NCBI GenBank assembly: GCA_022653675.1
Contig: JALCST010000007.1
Span: 62,001-126,000 of the forward strand
From: Bacteroidales bacterium
GTDB lineage: Bacteria; Bacteroidota; Bacteroidia; Bacteroidales; UBA932
Direction of reading: 5' to 3'
Length of the DNA: 64,000 nt
The notes beneath the pieces were generated by a model. It was not told the DNA's origin and did no database searches. It worked only from the letters and a program-made list of their open reading frames with translations. The position numbers and the translations under genes were made by a program. Below are positions 31,440 to 42,300 of this stretch, in pieces. Numbering within the stretch: the first letter of the stretch is position 1; every line of letters starts with the position of its first letter.

Positions 31440-34129
31440 CCGTGAGATTTTACAGAAGGGTTTCCATACTGTTTCTGCTTATCGTTTTCCCCTCCGTTTA
31501 TTTGGGTGCCAGGGATGAGTGGAAAGATTCGCTAGTACGGCTGATCAGTGCCAGGTCGGCGGAACTTAAGCAGATAGATGGAAGGAACTTCCGTAAAGTC
31601 ATGGGGCCGGCGCGTTTCCTGCACAACGGTACATATCTGATATGCGATTCAGCACTTTGGAACGTAGATGAGAAATACATAGATTGCATGGGGCATGTTC
31701 AGCTCGCACAGGAGGGCACACTGCTTACCAGCGACGATCTGCATTACATCATAGATTCCAATCTTGCGCAATTCCGCGGTAACGTAGTGGAATTGAATGA
31801 CAAAAATGAAAATTGCATGAAGACGCGCTTCCTGGATTACGATACCAAGGACAGCATAGGGCTTTTTTATGACGGTGCTTCCATGCGTGACAAGGACGGC
31901 AATTTGATCGAAAGCTCACAGGGTAGATATGACGGGAAGGCTTCCGTTTTCACTTTCGAGCATAACGTCGAATTCTTCAGCGACTCCTTATTCCTGAAAA
32001 CGTCGAAGCTTGTCTATGACAACAATTCGGACAAGGCGTTTTTCTCTAAGGGGACCTATCTTTGGCGCGATTCTTATTTTCTCTCGGCCGACGACGGCTG
32101 GTATGACAGGAAAACCGGCGACGTATTTTTCGACAGGAATGTTTATGCCAAGGATCCCGATTACGAATTATGGGCCGATTCGCTCTACTGCTCGCGCGAT
32201 TCCTCGAGTATCTATATCGAAATGAACAGGAATGTGGAGGTTCTCGATACCGCTTCCAGTACCGCGTTTTTCGCAAACAAGTTCACTTATGAAAACGATA
32301 CGCTAAAAAGCAACTACTCGAGGCTTTCGGATAAGGCTGCGATAATATATTTCGGAAACAACGAGTCAGGCGTGCCCGATTCCCTCTTTTTCTGTGCCGA
32401 TTCCATGCTGCTCTATACTAAAAAGAAATATGAACTTTCCAGTGAAGAGGTGAAGAAATGGGACGATTTGCGCGACCTGATGTTTCAGGATCCGATCGGA
32501 GATATGAGGAAGGAGAAGGCCGAAGCTTATGCGAAGAAAATGCAACAGGAGTATAACGAGAACCGCAAATATATGGATAGGGGGCAAGGGGCTCCTGCCG
32601 GCAAGGCTCTTTCAATTACTGCAGCAGATAGTACCGCAGCGAAGCCTGCGACATCCGATTCCATGGCGGTTACGGAAATCGATACTTCTGCGGTAGATGG
32701 CGGGGATTCCGGCGCAATATTTACGGTAGAGGAGATGAGCGCTTTGTTGAACCGTAGGGATACTTCGCTATCCGTCGGCAACGTTCAGGCGGAAGACAGC
32801 GGTGCGGTTGCCGAAATGGACAGCACCATCATTGGGTTCCTCATGGCCAAGGATAATGTCAAGGCTTACAGAACGGATATGCAGTTGGTCTGCGACTCGC
32901 TTTTCGCCTGTTCTCTGGATTCCATCGGGACGGTTTACAAGAATCCTGTACTGTGGGACGATACTGTCAACCAGCTTACAGCCGACAGCATGCGGCTGAT
33001 GATCCGCAACCGGCAGCTTGCAAAGGGCAACATGGTATCCGATGCGTTTATCATTACGCAGGAAGATTCCATACATTTCAACCAGATAAAGTCCACCGAA
33101 ATGATAGGGCATTTCATGGACAACCACCTCGTGCGTTACGATGCCCTGGGAGGGGCTTCTGCGGTATTTTTCCTTGCAGAACACGGGGAGCTGACCACAG
33201 TGAACCTGAAGGAGGCGAAAATGCTATCGGCAGACATAAAGGGTAACAAGGCCCAGAGGATGTACTATTTCGATACCGTCAAAAGCGATGCTTATCCGTT
33301 GGTCGTCTCCGATTCTACGGACGAGAGATTGAAGGATTTCGAATGGAGGGGCGATGAAAGGCCGGTCGACAGGTTTGCCGTAACTTCTTTTAATGTTTCC
33401 GCCTCTGAACGCAGGAAATGGAGCCATTTGAGACAGCCGGATTTTCCGGTGTCCGAAATCTATTTCCCCGGTTACATACATGGCATAAGGGAGGAGATAG
33501 CGACCCGTAAAGATCTGAAGAGGCGGGCGGAACTCAGGGCGAAGGCCCATGAGGATTCCATGAGGGTTTATGCAGGACTTGATGCCGAAGGGCGTCTCAT
33601 CGTGGATGATCCGGTAGTCGGGGCGCATCTGGATACGTCCGGAATCTGCATTATAGACAGTACTTTGGTCGGTATTTCCGACGATATGTTGGTCGATGTG
33701 ATGTTGGAACGTCCGCTCTTCGAAAAGATGGATGAAGACATTATCGCCGGCCAGTCTTTGGCCAGTGGGGTGGAAAATGATATTTGTGATTCCCTCGTCC
33801 GTGATTCACAGAGGTTCGCTGCTGCGTTTGCCAAGATAGCCGATTCCCTCGAAGTGGTCAGGATGCATCGCCAGGCCGTTATGGATTCGCTCGTAAGGCT
33901 GCATAGGGATTCCCTTGCCAAGACGGTTGCGTCCAGGAATGATCGACATTCCGAAACCGTCCGGGGCAACTGCAAACTTACGTTCTTCCAGAAAATCGGA
34001 AATTTCTTCCGCAGGCTATTTCATGTAAAACCGTTGGGCTGTGACAACCAGTCCGGTATGCCACAGAATGTTATGGCTACGGATTCCACGACGGTCCCCG
34101 TGCCGGACCCGTCCGAATCCCGGAAATAG
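31436..34129 (+). CDS. OstA-like (LptA/LptD N-domain) envelope protein
   Basis: An 897-residue exported protein, signal peptide about 1-25. The first 330 residues contain repeated OstA/LptA-type strands, such as GPARFLHNGTYLICDSALWN, LLTSDDLHYI, AQFRGNVVEL, and EHNVEFFSDSLFLKTSKLVYD, that form a beta-jellyroll conduit for lipopolysaccharide. The rest is low-complexity and helical, with many Asp-Ser pairs. Position directly after surA, with an ATGA overlap, fits a role in LPS transport to the outer membrane. The length is much greater than LptA and the extra C-terminal part is unassigned. Confidence 0.82.
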   Translation: MTVRFYRRVSILFLLIVFPSVYLGARDEWKDSLVRLISARSAELKQIDGRNFRKVMGPARFLHNGTYLICDSALWNVDEKYIDCMGHVQLAQEGTLLTSDDLHYIIDSNLAQFRGNVVELNDKNENCMKTRFLDYDTKDSIGLFYDGASMRDKDGNLIESSQGRYDGKASVFTFEHNVEFFSDSLFLKTSKLVYDNNSDKAFFSKGTYLWRDSYFLSADDGWYDRKTGDVFFDRNVYAKDPDYELWADSLYCSRDSSSIYIEMNRNVEVLDTASSTAFFANKFTYENDTLKSNYSRLSDKAAIIYFGNNESGVPDSLFFCADSMLLYTKKKYELSSEEVKKWDDLRDLMFQDPIGDMRKEKAEAYAKKMQQEYNENRKYMDRGQGAPAGKALSITAADSTAAKPATSDSMAVTEIDTSAVDGGDSGAIFTVEEMSALLNRRDTSLSVGNVQAEDSGAVAEMDSTIIGFLMAKDNVKAYRTDMQLVCDSLFACSLDSIGTVYKNPVLWDDTVNQLTADSMRLMIRNRQLAKGNMVSDAFIITQEDSIHFNQIKSTEMIGHFMDNHLVRYDALGGASAVFFLAEHGELTTVNLKEAKMLSADIKGNKAQRMYYFDTVKSDAYPLVVSDSTDERLKDFEWRGDERPVDRFAVTSFNVSASERRKWSHLRQPDFPVSEIYFPGYIHGIREEIATRKDLKRRAELRAKAHEDSMRVYAGLDAEGRLIVDDPVVGAHLDTSGICIIDSTLVGISDDMLVDVMLERPLFEKMDEDIIAGQSLASGVENDICDSLVRDSQRFAAAFAKIADSLEVVRMHRQAVMDSLVRLHRDSLAKTVASRNDRHSETVRGNCKLTFFQKIGNFFRRLFHVKPLGCDNQSGMPQNVMATDSTTVPVPDPSESRK

Positions 34130-34153
34130 GTTTCATCATTCTGCATATTTATT

Positions 34154-34161
34154 TATATTTG
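34154..34161 (+). promoter_or_regulatory. -7 box of the hut operon
   Basis: TATATTTG, 30 nt before the hutH ATG at 34192. Confidence 0.55.
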
Positions 34162-34191
34162 TAAACTTTTTGCTTACAAATTTTAAGTTTT

Positions 34192-35679
34192 ATGCATATT
34201 TTTACAATAGACGGTAACAAGCATACCATTGAAAATGCTAAATTGTTACTATATGATGACTGTCTCCTGGTGTTGGGGGACAATGCCAAGAAACGTATAC
34301 GGGATTGCAGGAATTTTCTGGACAGCAAGGTGGCTTCGTCCAATGATCCCATTTACGGAGTGACGACGGGGTTCGGTTCCCTTTGCGATGTAAGTGTGGG
34401 GGAAAAAGACCTCGGTTGCCTTCAGACGAATCTCGTGAAGTCCCATGCCTGTTCCATAGGGGACCCGGTCGAGATATCGATAATAAAACTCATGATGGCC
34501 CTGAAGGTCAAATCGCTTGCATACGGGTACAGCGGAATAAGGCTCGAAACGGCACAACGCCTTGTGGATATGTTCAACAACCACGTTTATCCCGTGGTTT
34601 ACCAGCAGGGATCGCTGGGCGCTTCTGGAGACCTGGCGCCTCTGGCTAACATGTGCCTTCCCCTGATAGGCCTTGGGGAAGTATATTATAAAGGTGAGAA
34701 AAGGCCTTCCGCCGGGGTTCTGTCCGAACTTGGCTGGAAGCCTCTGACCCTTGCGTCCAAAGAGGGACTCGCATTGCTCAACGGGACCCAGTTCATGCTG
34801 GCCCACTGTGTGTTGGCTTTCATCAATGCTATGCGCATATCCGCACTTGCTGATAAGATAGGGGCACTTTCCCTGGATGCATACGACGGGCGCATCGAGC
34901 CTTTCAACGAATATGTACATCTGGTCAGGCCGCATCCGGGTCAGATAGCCACGGCAAAGGCCGTCAGGGAATATCTTGCGGGCAGCGAGATGATCTCGCG
35001 CCATAAGGTCCATGTGCAGGACCCGTATTCGTTCCGCTGCATACCACAGGTTCATGGAGCTGTCAAGGATGCATTGGATTATGTAGGAAGCGTATTCGAA
35101 ATCGAATTGAACAGTGCTACGGACAACCCTACTATTTTACCAGGGAAGGACCTGATAATTTCCGCTGGCAACTTCCACGGCGAACCGCTTGCCATCGCCC
35201 TCGATTATCTCAGCATAGCCATGGCAGAGCTTGGCAGCATTTCCGAACGCCGGACGTACCGTCTCATAGAAGGAAAGAGAGGGCTTCCTTCATTCCTGGT
35301 CGCACACCCCGGCTTGAATTCCGGCTTCATGATCCCGCAATATGCCGCTGCAAGTATCGCTAGCCAGAACAAGCAACTCTGTACCCCGGCTTGCGTTGAT
35401 ACTGTGGATTCTTCGCAGGGCCAGGAGGACCATGTCTCGATGGGAGGGAATGCCGCTACGAAATGTCTTAAAGTCGTATACAACGTGGAAGAGATCCTTG
35501 CGATAGAACTTTTCAATGCCGCACAGGCCTTCGAGTTCCGCCATCCTACGCGTACCTCCCCGATTCTGGAACAATTTATCGCGGATTACAGAAAATTCGT
35601 ACCTTTCGTAGAAGAAGACGAGGTAATGTATCCTTTGATCAACAAATCTATACAATTCCTTAAAAAACAAAATATCTGA
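34192..35679 (+). CDS. hutH: Histidine ammonia-lyase
   Basis: HutH converts L-histidine to trans-urocanate and ammonia, the first step of histidine degradation. The 495-residue product has the family N-terminal motif YGVTTGFGSL, the MIO prosthetic group site in GSLGASGDLAPLAN (Ala-Ser-Gly) and the TDNPT motif. Length is usual. It begins a four-gene operon; its stop overlaps the hutI start by one base (TGATG). Confidence 0.96.
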   Translation: MHIFTIDGNKHTIENAKLLLYDDCLLVLGDNAKKRIRDCRNFLDSKVASSNDPIYGVTTGFGSLCDVSVGEKDLGCLQTNLVKSHACSIGDPVEISIIKLMMALKVKSLAYGYSGIRLETAQRLVDMFNNHVYPVVYQQGSLGASGDLAPLANMCLPLIGLGEVYYKGEKRPSAGVLSELGWKPLTLASKEGLALLNGTQFMLAHCVLAFINAMRISALADKIGALSLDAYDGRIEPFNEYVHLVRPHPGQIATAKAVREYLAGSEMISRHKVHVQDPYSFRCIPQVHGAVKDALDYVGSVFEIELNSATDNPTILPGKDLIISAGNFHGEPLAIALDYLSIAMAELGSISERRTYRLIEGKRGLPSFLVAHPGLNSGFMIPQYAAASIASQNKQLCTPACVDTVDSSQGQEDHVSMGGNAATKCLKVVYNVEEILAIELFNAAQAFEFRHPTRTSPILEQFIADYRKFVPFVEEDEVMYPLINKSIQFLKKQNI

Positions 35680-36956
35680 TGTCTATACTCCTTATCAACA
35701 TAAAGTCCCTGTTACAGGCCGGGGATGGCATGACTTCCCCGAAAAGGGGAGAGGAGATGTCACGCGTGCAATCGGTCGATGATGCTTATCTTTTGATCGG
35801 AAACGACAACCGGATCGCGGAGTACGGTAGGATGGATGATATGGACCCGAAGATACAGGAACATGCCAGTTATGTTTATGATGTTTCCGGGCGTATAGTC
35901 CTGCCTTGCTTCTGTGATTCCCATACCCACCTGGTATATGCCGGAAATCGCGAACAGGAATTCGTGGACAAGATAAAAGGATTATCATATGGGGAGATAG
36001 CTGCCAGGGGAGGAGGAATTCTCAATTCGGCGGCTCTCCTGCATACGTATCCCGAAGAGGAACTTTTCGAAGAATCGGCAGCACGGGTACGCGAGGTCAT
36101 TTCGAAGGGAACTGGTGCATTGGAAATAAAAAGCGGTTACGGTCTCAATCTCGAGGACGAGCTTAAGATACTTCGCGTGATCCGAAGGATATCCGACGGG
36201 TTCCCGTTGCCTGTTCGCGCCACTTTTCTCGGAGCTCATGCCGTTCCGGGGCGCTTCGCGTTTAACCGTAAAGGTTATGTGTCGGAAATCGTCAATTCAA
36301 TGCTGCCGGAGGTGGCGAAGGAGGGACTCGCTTCATATTGCGATGTTTTTTGCGAGAAGGGCTTTTTTTCGGTGGAGGATACGGAGGCCATATTGGATGC
36401 AGCTGCGAAATATGGTATTCGCGGCACGGTACATGCTGACCAGATGAGTTGCAGCGGCGGCGTAGAGGTCGGAATACGTTGCAATGCCGTTTCGGTATGC
36501 CACCTCGAGTATGCCGGCGATGCCCAGATAAAGCTTCTGGCCTCTTCCGATACGATAGCCACTTTGCTGCCGGGGTCCACGTTTTTCATGAACATGAAGT
36601 ATGCACGTGCCGGAGATCTTATACGTGCCGGTGCTGCCGTAGCATTGGCTTCGAATTACAATCCCGGCAGTTCCCCGTACGGCGACATGCTCTTCATGCT
36701 CGGACTTGCTTGTGTGAAATACGGCTTGACTCCCGAGGAAGCTTTGAATGCGGCTACTATAAATGGGGCGTGCGCCATGGGGCTGGGTACGGAATGCGGT
36801 TCCGTTTCACGCGGGAAGCTCGGTAATGTCATAATTACCGAGAAGATTCCTTCCCTGGGTTATATGCCGTACGCCTTCACTTCCCCGTTGATCAATACGG
36901 TTATTTTAGGAGGACACTTATATGGAAAATTACAAGACACGGTCAGGAGAGATTAG
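35679..36956 (+). CDS. hutI: Imidazolonepropionase
   Basis: HutI hydrolyses 4-imidazolone-5-propionate to N-formimino-L-glutamate. The 425-residue amidohydrolase has the metal motif DSHTHLVYAG, the substrate loop YGEIAARGGGI, later histidines in FLGAHAVP, VHADQMS and CHLEY, and the family loop ASNYNPGSSP. It belongs to the hut operon between hutH and a metallo-hydrolase whose start lies inside it by 35 nt. Confidence 0.95.
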   Translation: MSILLINIKSLLQAGDGMTSPKRGEEMSRVQSVDDAYLLIGNDNRIAEYGRMDDMDPKIQEHASYVYDVSGRIVLPCFCDSHTHLVYAGNREQEFVDKIKGLSYGEIAARGGGILNSAALLHTYPEEELFEESAARVREVISKGTGALEIKSGYGLNLEDELKILRVIRRISDGFPLPVRATFLGAHAVPGRFAFNRKGYVSEIVNSMLPEVAKEGLASYCDVFCEKGFFSVEDTEAILDAAAKYGIRGTVHADQMSCSGGVEVGIRCNAVSVCHLEYAGDAQIKLLASSDTIATLLPGSTFFMNMKYARAGDLIRAGAAVALASNYNPGSSPYGDMLFMLGLACVKYGLTPEEALNAATINGACAMGLGTECGSVSRGKLGNVIITEKIPSLGYMPYAFTSPLINTVILGGHLYGKLQDTVRRD

Positions 36957-37599
36957 TATTCAGGTTTTCGGGCACGCATCGTTATGCATCGGATGGAAAG
37001 GGAAAAACATCTATGTGGATCCGTATTCCGAAGTCCGGTCTTATGAAGGTCTGCCCAAGGCCGACGTTTTTCTGATCACCCACAACCATTGCGACCATTA
37101 CGATATGGATTCCGTCGACGAACTCGAAAAGAAGGACTCTATATTAATCGTTTCCAGAAGTGTGGGGCAACCGGATGATCGTTACAGGGTTATGAAAAAC
37201 GGTGATGTATGCAATATCTTCGAAGGGGAAGAAAGCATGATAAACGTTCTTGCGGTGCCGGCGTACAATGTCGGGAAGCACAAGCCGGACGGCACACCTT
37301 TCCATTCTAAGGGTGATGGTAACGGTTATATACTGACTTTCGGAGATTTCAAGATCTATATAGCCGGCGATACCGAAGAAATTCCGGATATGAAGTATTT
37401 CCCATATTCGGATTTGGCTTTCCTGCCGAAGGATCCGGTTTACACCATGTCCGATGAGGAGTTCATTGCTTGTGCCAATTTCCTGAGGCCGAAGTATCTT
37501 TACCCGTATCATTATGGCAGGATAGACATTCCTATGTTGAAGCGCTATCTCGATACGGGAATAACGCTGGTGACCCCACCCGTTAAGACAACATTGTAA
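36922..37599 (+). CDS. Metallo-beta-lactamase-fold hydrolase of unknown role in hut operon
   Basis: A 225-residue cytoplasmic protein with the UlaG-like pattern: an N-terminal GHASLCI strand, the zinc motif THNHCDHYD (HxHxDH as HNHCDH), then AVPAYN, IAGDTEE and a late histidine in YPYHYG. It begins 35 nt inside hutI, with a clear Shine-Dalgarno TAGGAGGAC about 8 nt before its ATG. That strengthens the start and indicates coupled translation. It has no recognised step in histidine breakdown. Confidence 0.85.
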   Translation: MENYKTRSGEISIQVFGHASLCIGWKGKNIYVDPYSEVRSYEGLPKADVFLITHNHCDHYDMDSVDELEKKDSILIVSRSVGQPDDRYRVMKNGDVCNIFEGEESMINVLAVPAYNVGKHKPDGTPFHSKGDGNGYILTFGDFKIYIAGDTEEIPDMKYFPYSDLAFLPKDPVYTMSDEEFIACANFLRPKYLYPYHYGRIDIPMLKRYLDTGITLVTPPVKTTL

Positions 37600-37612
37600 A
37601 TTCAATAAGATA

Positions 37613-39301
37613 ATGATGAAACAAATCGTGGAATGCGTCCCGAATTTTTCGGAAGGGCGCGATGCTGCAGCGATAAGTCAGATTACTGATGCAATCCGTT
37701 CCGTCGACGGAATAAACCTGTTGGATGTCGATCCAGGCAAAGCTACCAACCGTACGGTAGTGACATATGTCGGATCGCCTGAAGCGACCGCAGAGGCTGC
37801 TTTCCGTTCCATAAAGAAGGCGGCGGAGGTTATAGACATGCGACACCATCACGGCGAGCATCCGCGCATAGGTGCCACCGATGTTTTCCCTTTCGTCCCC
37901 GTTGCGGGGATAACTTTGGGAGAGTGCGCTGCCATCGCGCGGAAAGTGTCGGAGAGGGTTGGACGCGAATTGGGAATACCTGTCTATTGTTATGAAGCTG
38001 CCGCTTCTGTTCCAGAGCGAAAGAATCTTGCCGAATGCCGTCGCGGGGAATACGAAGGTATCGCCGAAAAGTTCGGGGATCCGGCATGGAGACCGGATTT
38101 CGGGCCTGACTCGTATACCGATTCCGTCGCGCGTACAGGCGTTTCCGTAATAGGTGCGCGCGATTTCCTGGTCGCTGTAAATTTCAATCTTAATACTACT
38201 TCAACACGCCGTGCGAATGCCGTCGCTTACGATGTACGGGAAAAGGGACGTCCAAAACGGGAAGGTAATCAAGTTACCGGCAAGGTGTTGAAGGATGCCG
38301 AAGGTAAGACGGTCTACGTCCCGGGAACGTTGAAGGGATGCAAGGCCATCGGCTGGTACATTCCCGAATACGGCATCTCCCAGGTGTCGATGAATATTAC
38401 CGATATCAATGCCACCCCTTTGCACATAGCTTTCGACGAAGTCTGCGAAAAAGCGGCCGGGCGCGGAATGCGTGTGACCGGCACGGAAATAGTCGGTTTG
38501 ATCCCGAAGAGAGTGCTTTTGGATGCCGGACGCTATTATCTGGACAAGCAGCACAGGTCTTCTGGTCTCCCCGAATCTGAAATAATTAAGATAGCCGTCA
38601 AATCGATGAGTCTCGACGACCTCGGACCTTTCGATCCCCGTAAGAAGGTGATAGAATATTTGATCGGGGACGAGCAGTCTGGAAGACTGATAGACAAAAC
38701 ATGCAGTGGTTTCGCATACGAGACCGCTTCCGAGTCTCCGGCACCGGGTGGCGGATCCGTTTCGGCATATATGGGAGCTCTCGGAGCGGCGCTTGCGACC
38801 ATGGTGGCGAATCTCTCTTCGCACAAGCCCGGTTGGGATGACCGCTGGAAGGAATTTTCCGATTATGCGGTAAGGGGGGAAGGACTTCTCGATAAGCTTC
38901 TTGCAGCCGTCGACGAGGATACTGCGGCGTTCAACGGGATAATGGCGGCTTTCTCACTTCCAAAGGATACTCCCGAGAACAGGGCCAGACGTGCCAAGTC
39001 TATACAGGAAGCTACATTGTACGCGACCCAGGTTCCTTTAAAGACGATGAAATCTTCGTTCGAGGTCTTCGACCTGGCCAAAAGCATGGTTGAGATAGGT
39101 AATCCCAATTCTGTGTCCGATGCCGGTGTAAGCGCGATTGCGGCCTGGGCTGCAGTCCATGGCGCATGGCTCAACGTCAAGATCAATGCGGCGTCACTTA
39201 CCGATCGTCCTGTTGCCATGAGTCTTCTTGCCGAGGCTGAAGCCATAGCAAGGGAATCCGATATTCGCAGGGATTCCATACTGTCGTCCATAAAATTATA
39301 G
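37613..39301 (+). CDS. ftcD: Glutamate formimidoyltransferase / formimidoyl-THF cyclodeaminase
   Basis: A bifunctional 562-residue enzyme. Residues about 1-325 are the formiminotransferase (MKQIVECVPNFSEGRD; HHGEHPRIGATDVFPF; VNFNLNT). Residues about 350-550 are the cyclodeaminase (FtcD_C), with SPAPGGGSVSAYMGALGAAL. It moves the formimino group of N-formimino-glutamate to tetrahydrofolate and releases ammonia, yielding glutamate and 5,10-methenyl-THF. It is last in the hut operon and is followed by a terminator. Urocanate hydratase (hutU) is not present in the window. Confidence 0.95.
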   Translation: MMKQIVECVPNFSEGRDAAAISQITDAIRSVDGINLLDVDPGKATNRTVVTYVGSPEATAEAAFRSIKKAAEVIDMRHHHGEHPRIGATDVFPFVPVAGITLGECAAIARKVSERVGRELGIPVYCYEAAASVPERKNLAECRRGEYEGIAEKFGDPAWRPDFGPDSYTDSVARTGVSVIGARDFLVAVNFNLNTTSTRRANAVAYDVREKGRPKREGNQVTGKVLKDAEGKTVYVPGTLKGCKAIGWYIPEYGISQVSMNITDINATPLHIAFDEVCEKAAGRGMRVTGTEIVGLIPKRVLLDAGRYYLDKQHRSSGLPESEIIKIAVKSMSLDDLGPFDPRKKVIEYLIGDEQSGRLIDKTCSGFAYETASESPAPGGGSVSAYMGALGAALATMVANLSSHKPGWDDRWKEFSDYAVRGEGLLDKLLAAVDEDTAAFNGIMAAFSLPKDTPENRARRAKSIQEATLYATQVPLKTMKSSFEVFDLAKSMVEIGNPNSVSDAGVSAIAAWAAVHGAWLNVKINAASLTDRPVAMSLLAEAEAIARESDIRRDSILSSIKL

Positions 39302-39322
39302 GATAGTTGTCCTGTTGACAAA

Positions 39323-39352
39323 AAAAAGCGGACCCTCGCGGATCCGCTTTTT
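39323..39352. terminator. Bidirectional terminator between ftcD and nifJ
   Basis: AAAAAGCGGA (39323-39332) pairs with TCCGCTTTTT (39343-39352); both ends finish in A/T runs, so it can stop both converging transcripts. Confidence 0.88.
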
Positions 39353-39368
39353 CAATTTGTGTTACTCC

Positions 39369-42300
39369 TTATTGGAGAGGATTCGATGCAAGGCGCTTAT
39401 ATGAAGCCAGACGGATCTTGGCGAATTCTTCCGTTTTTTGGAAGAGGTCGACCGCAACGTCCGGGAACGACTTCGTAAGTGAGGCGTAACGTGTTTCGCC
39501 CTTAAGGAAGTCCTGGAATAGAGTCCAGTCAGGTTCCTTGCTGTCGAGGGTAAACGGATTCTTACCTTCAGAAGCTTCAGGGTTATACCTGTAAAGATGC
39601 CAGTAGCCGCAAGCGACCGCTTTCTTCTCTTCTTCCTGGCTCTTGCCCATTCCTATCTTCAGGCCATGGTTGATGCAAGGGGCATAAGCGATGACGAGGG
39701 AAGGCCCGTCGTAGGCTTCGGCCTCCTTTATGGCGTTGAGGAATTGGGCTTGGCTGGCTCCCATAGCAACCTGTGCTACGTAGACATATCCATAGCTCAT
39801 TGCGCACATTCCCAAGTCTTTCTTGCGTATACGCTTACCGGAAGCTGCGAATTGTGCGACAGCCCCGGCAGGTGTGGCCTTGGACGACTGTCCGCCTGTG
39901 TTGGAGTAAACTTCCGTATCAAGGACAAGGACATTTACATTCTCGCCGCTTGCAAGTACGTGGTCGAGTCCGCCGTATCCTATGTCGTAGCCCCATCCGT
40001 CTCCGCCGATGATCCACTGGGAACGGGAGGTTATGAAGTTGCGGAGTTCGTAGATCTTCTTGCATGGATCGCAGGTGCTCTCTTTGAGGAGAGGAACGAC
40101 CTTGTCGGAAACCTCGCGGGTTACCTTGTAGCTTCCGCGATCATCGATCCATTTCTTGAATTCGGTTTTTATTTCTTCGCTGCAATCGTCGAGTTCAATG
40201 GCTTCCTTCATCAGGCTTTCGATGTTGGAACGAACTTTTTCGGTCCCAAGATGCATCCCGAGCCCGAATTCGGCGTTGTCTTCGAACAGGGAGTTGTCCC
40301 AAGCCGGACCATGTCCTTCCCTGTTGGTAGTGTATGGGCTGGAAGGGAATGCAGCGGAATAAATGGAGGTGCATCCGGTGGCGTTGGCTACCATCATGTG
40401 GTCACCGAAAAGTTGTGTGATGACCTTGATATAGGAGCTCTCGCCGCATCCTGCGCATGCGCCGCAGAATTCGAAGAGAGGTTGGGAGAACTGCGACGCC
40501 TTTGCATTGGCATACTTGTCGACCACGTTGTCCTTGTAACCTACGTTGGCATTCAGGTAATCGAAGTTGGCCTGTTCATCCATCTGGCTTCCGAGTGTCT
40601 TTGCTTCGAGAGCCTTGACTCCTCTGGTACCAGGGCAGAGGTTTACGCAATTCATGCATCCGGTGCAGTCCATCGGACTTACCTGCATGGTGAACTTGAG
40701 ACCCGGGAATTGGGATGCCGGTTTAGCATCTATGAGTTTCAGGCCCTTCGGAGCATTTGCGGCTTCCTCTTCGGTGAGAAGGAACGGGCGTATGGCTGCA
40801 TGAGGGCAGACGAATGAACACTGGTTGCACTGAATGCAATTCTCGGGATTCCACTGCGGGACGAATACGGCTATGCCGCGCTTTTCGTAGGCCGCGGTGC
40901 CGTTCGGAATGGTCCCGTCCGGATGTTCGTTTGCAAATATACTGACAGGCAGATCATTGCCCTCCTGAGCATTGACCCTGTCGGCTACTTTGCGCACGAA
41001 TTCAGGGGCCAGCCTGTTGAAGTTAGGGTTTACGAATTTGCCGGTCGCGTTTTTCCATTCTTCAGGAATCTCGACTTCGACGTATTCCCCACCGCGGTCG
41101 ACTGCGGCGTAGTTCATATTGACTATGTTCTCACCCTTGGCACCGTAAGACTTGACGATGGCCTGTTTCATGTATGTGACGGCGTCGTCATAAGGAATGA
41201 TGCCGGTGATCTTGAAGAATGCGCTCTGAAGGATGGTGTTTGTGCGTCCTCCGAGACCTATTTCATGTGCGATCTTTGTAGCGTCGATCAGATAGAGCTT
41301 TACCTTGTGTTCGTATATCTGTTTCTTTACGAAATCGGGGATTCTCTTGAGAGTTTCGTCTTTCTCGTACAGGGTGTTCAGAAGGAGGGAACCGCCGTCC
41401 TTGATCCCGCGGAGAATGTCGTATTTCGTAAGGTATGAGAATACGTGGCAGGCCACGAAATCCGGAGTGGATACGAGGTATGGGGAGTGGATAGGGTTGT
41501 CTCCGAAACGAAGGTTGGAGCAGGTGAATCCGCCGGACTTCTTGGAATCGTAATCGAAGTATGCCTGGCAATATTTGGATGTATGGTCACCTATGATCTT
41601 TATGGTATTCTTGTTCGCGCCTACCGTGCCGTCGGACCCGAGCCCGAAGAATTTCAGTTCTACGGTGCCTTTCTTCGCGAGGGAGATTTCCTTGCTTACG
41701 GGGAGGGACAGGAACGTTACGTCGTCTACGATCCCTATCGTGAAGTTGTCCTTGGGACTCTTTAGTGCGAGATTGTCGTAAACGGCGACGATTTGGGCAG
41801 GAGTGGTGTCTTTCGAAGAGAGTCCGTAACGCCCTCCGATTATGTAAGGTGCGTTCTCCTTATTGGCGAAGAGAGCCTTGATGTCTTCGCAAAGGGGTTC
41901 GCTTATCGCTCCCGAATCCTTTACGCGGTCGAGGACCGCGATCTTCTTTACGGTCTTAGGAAGTATGCGCATGAAGTAATGTTCGCTGAACGGACGGTAC
42001 AGGCGTACCTGTATCAGACCTATCTTGGCTTGCTTGGTTTCGGCGAGGTAATCTATGGTTTCCTTTATGGTTTCGCATACGGATCCCATGGCGACGACGA
42101 CGTTTTCGGCGTCGGGAGCTCCGTAATAGTCGAATGGAAGGTAATGGCGTCCGGTGAGCTCACCGATTTCTCCCATGTAACGTGCCACTATGTTCGGGAT
42201 TGCTTCATAGTACTTGTTCACCGCTTCGCGAGCCTGGAAAAATACGTCCGGATTCTGATTTGTGCCGCGTGTGACGGGACGTTCCGGATTCAATGCCCTC

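Noticed and set aside
39597-40817. 406-codon frame opposite nifJ
   Set aside because: It is a shadow of nifJ codon usage, without homology signals.
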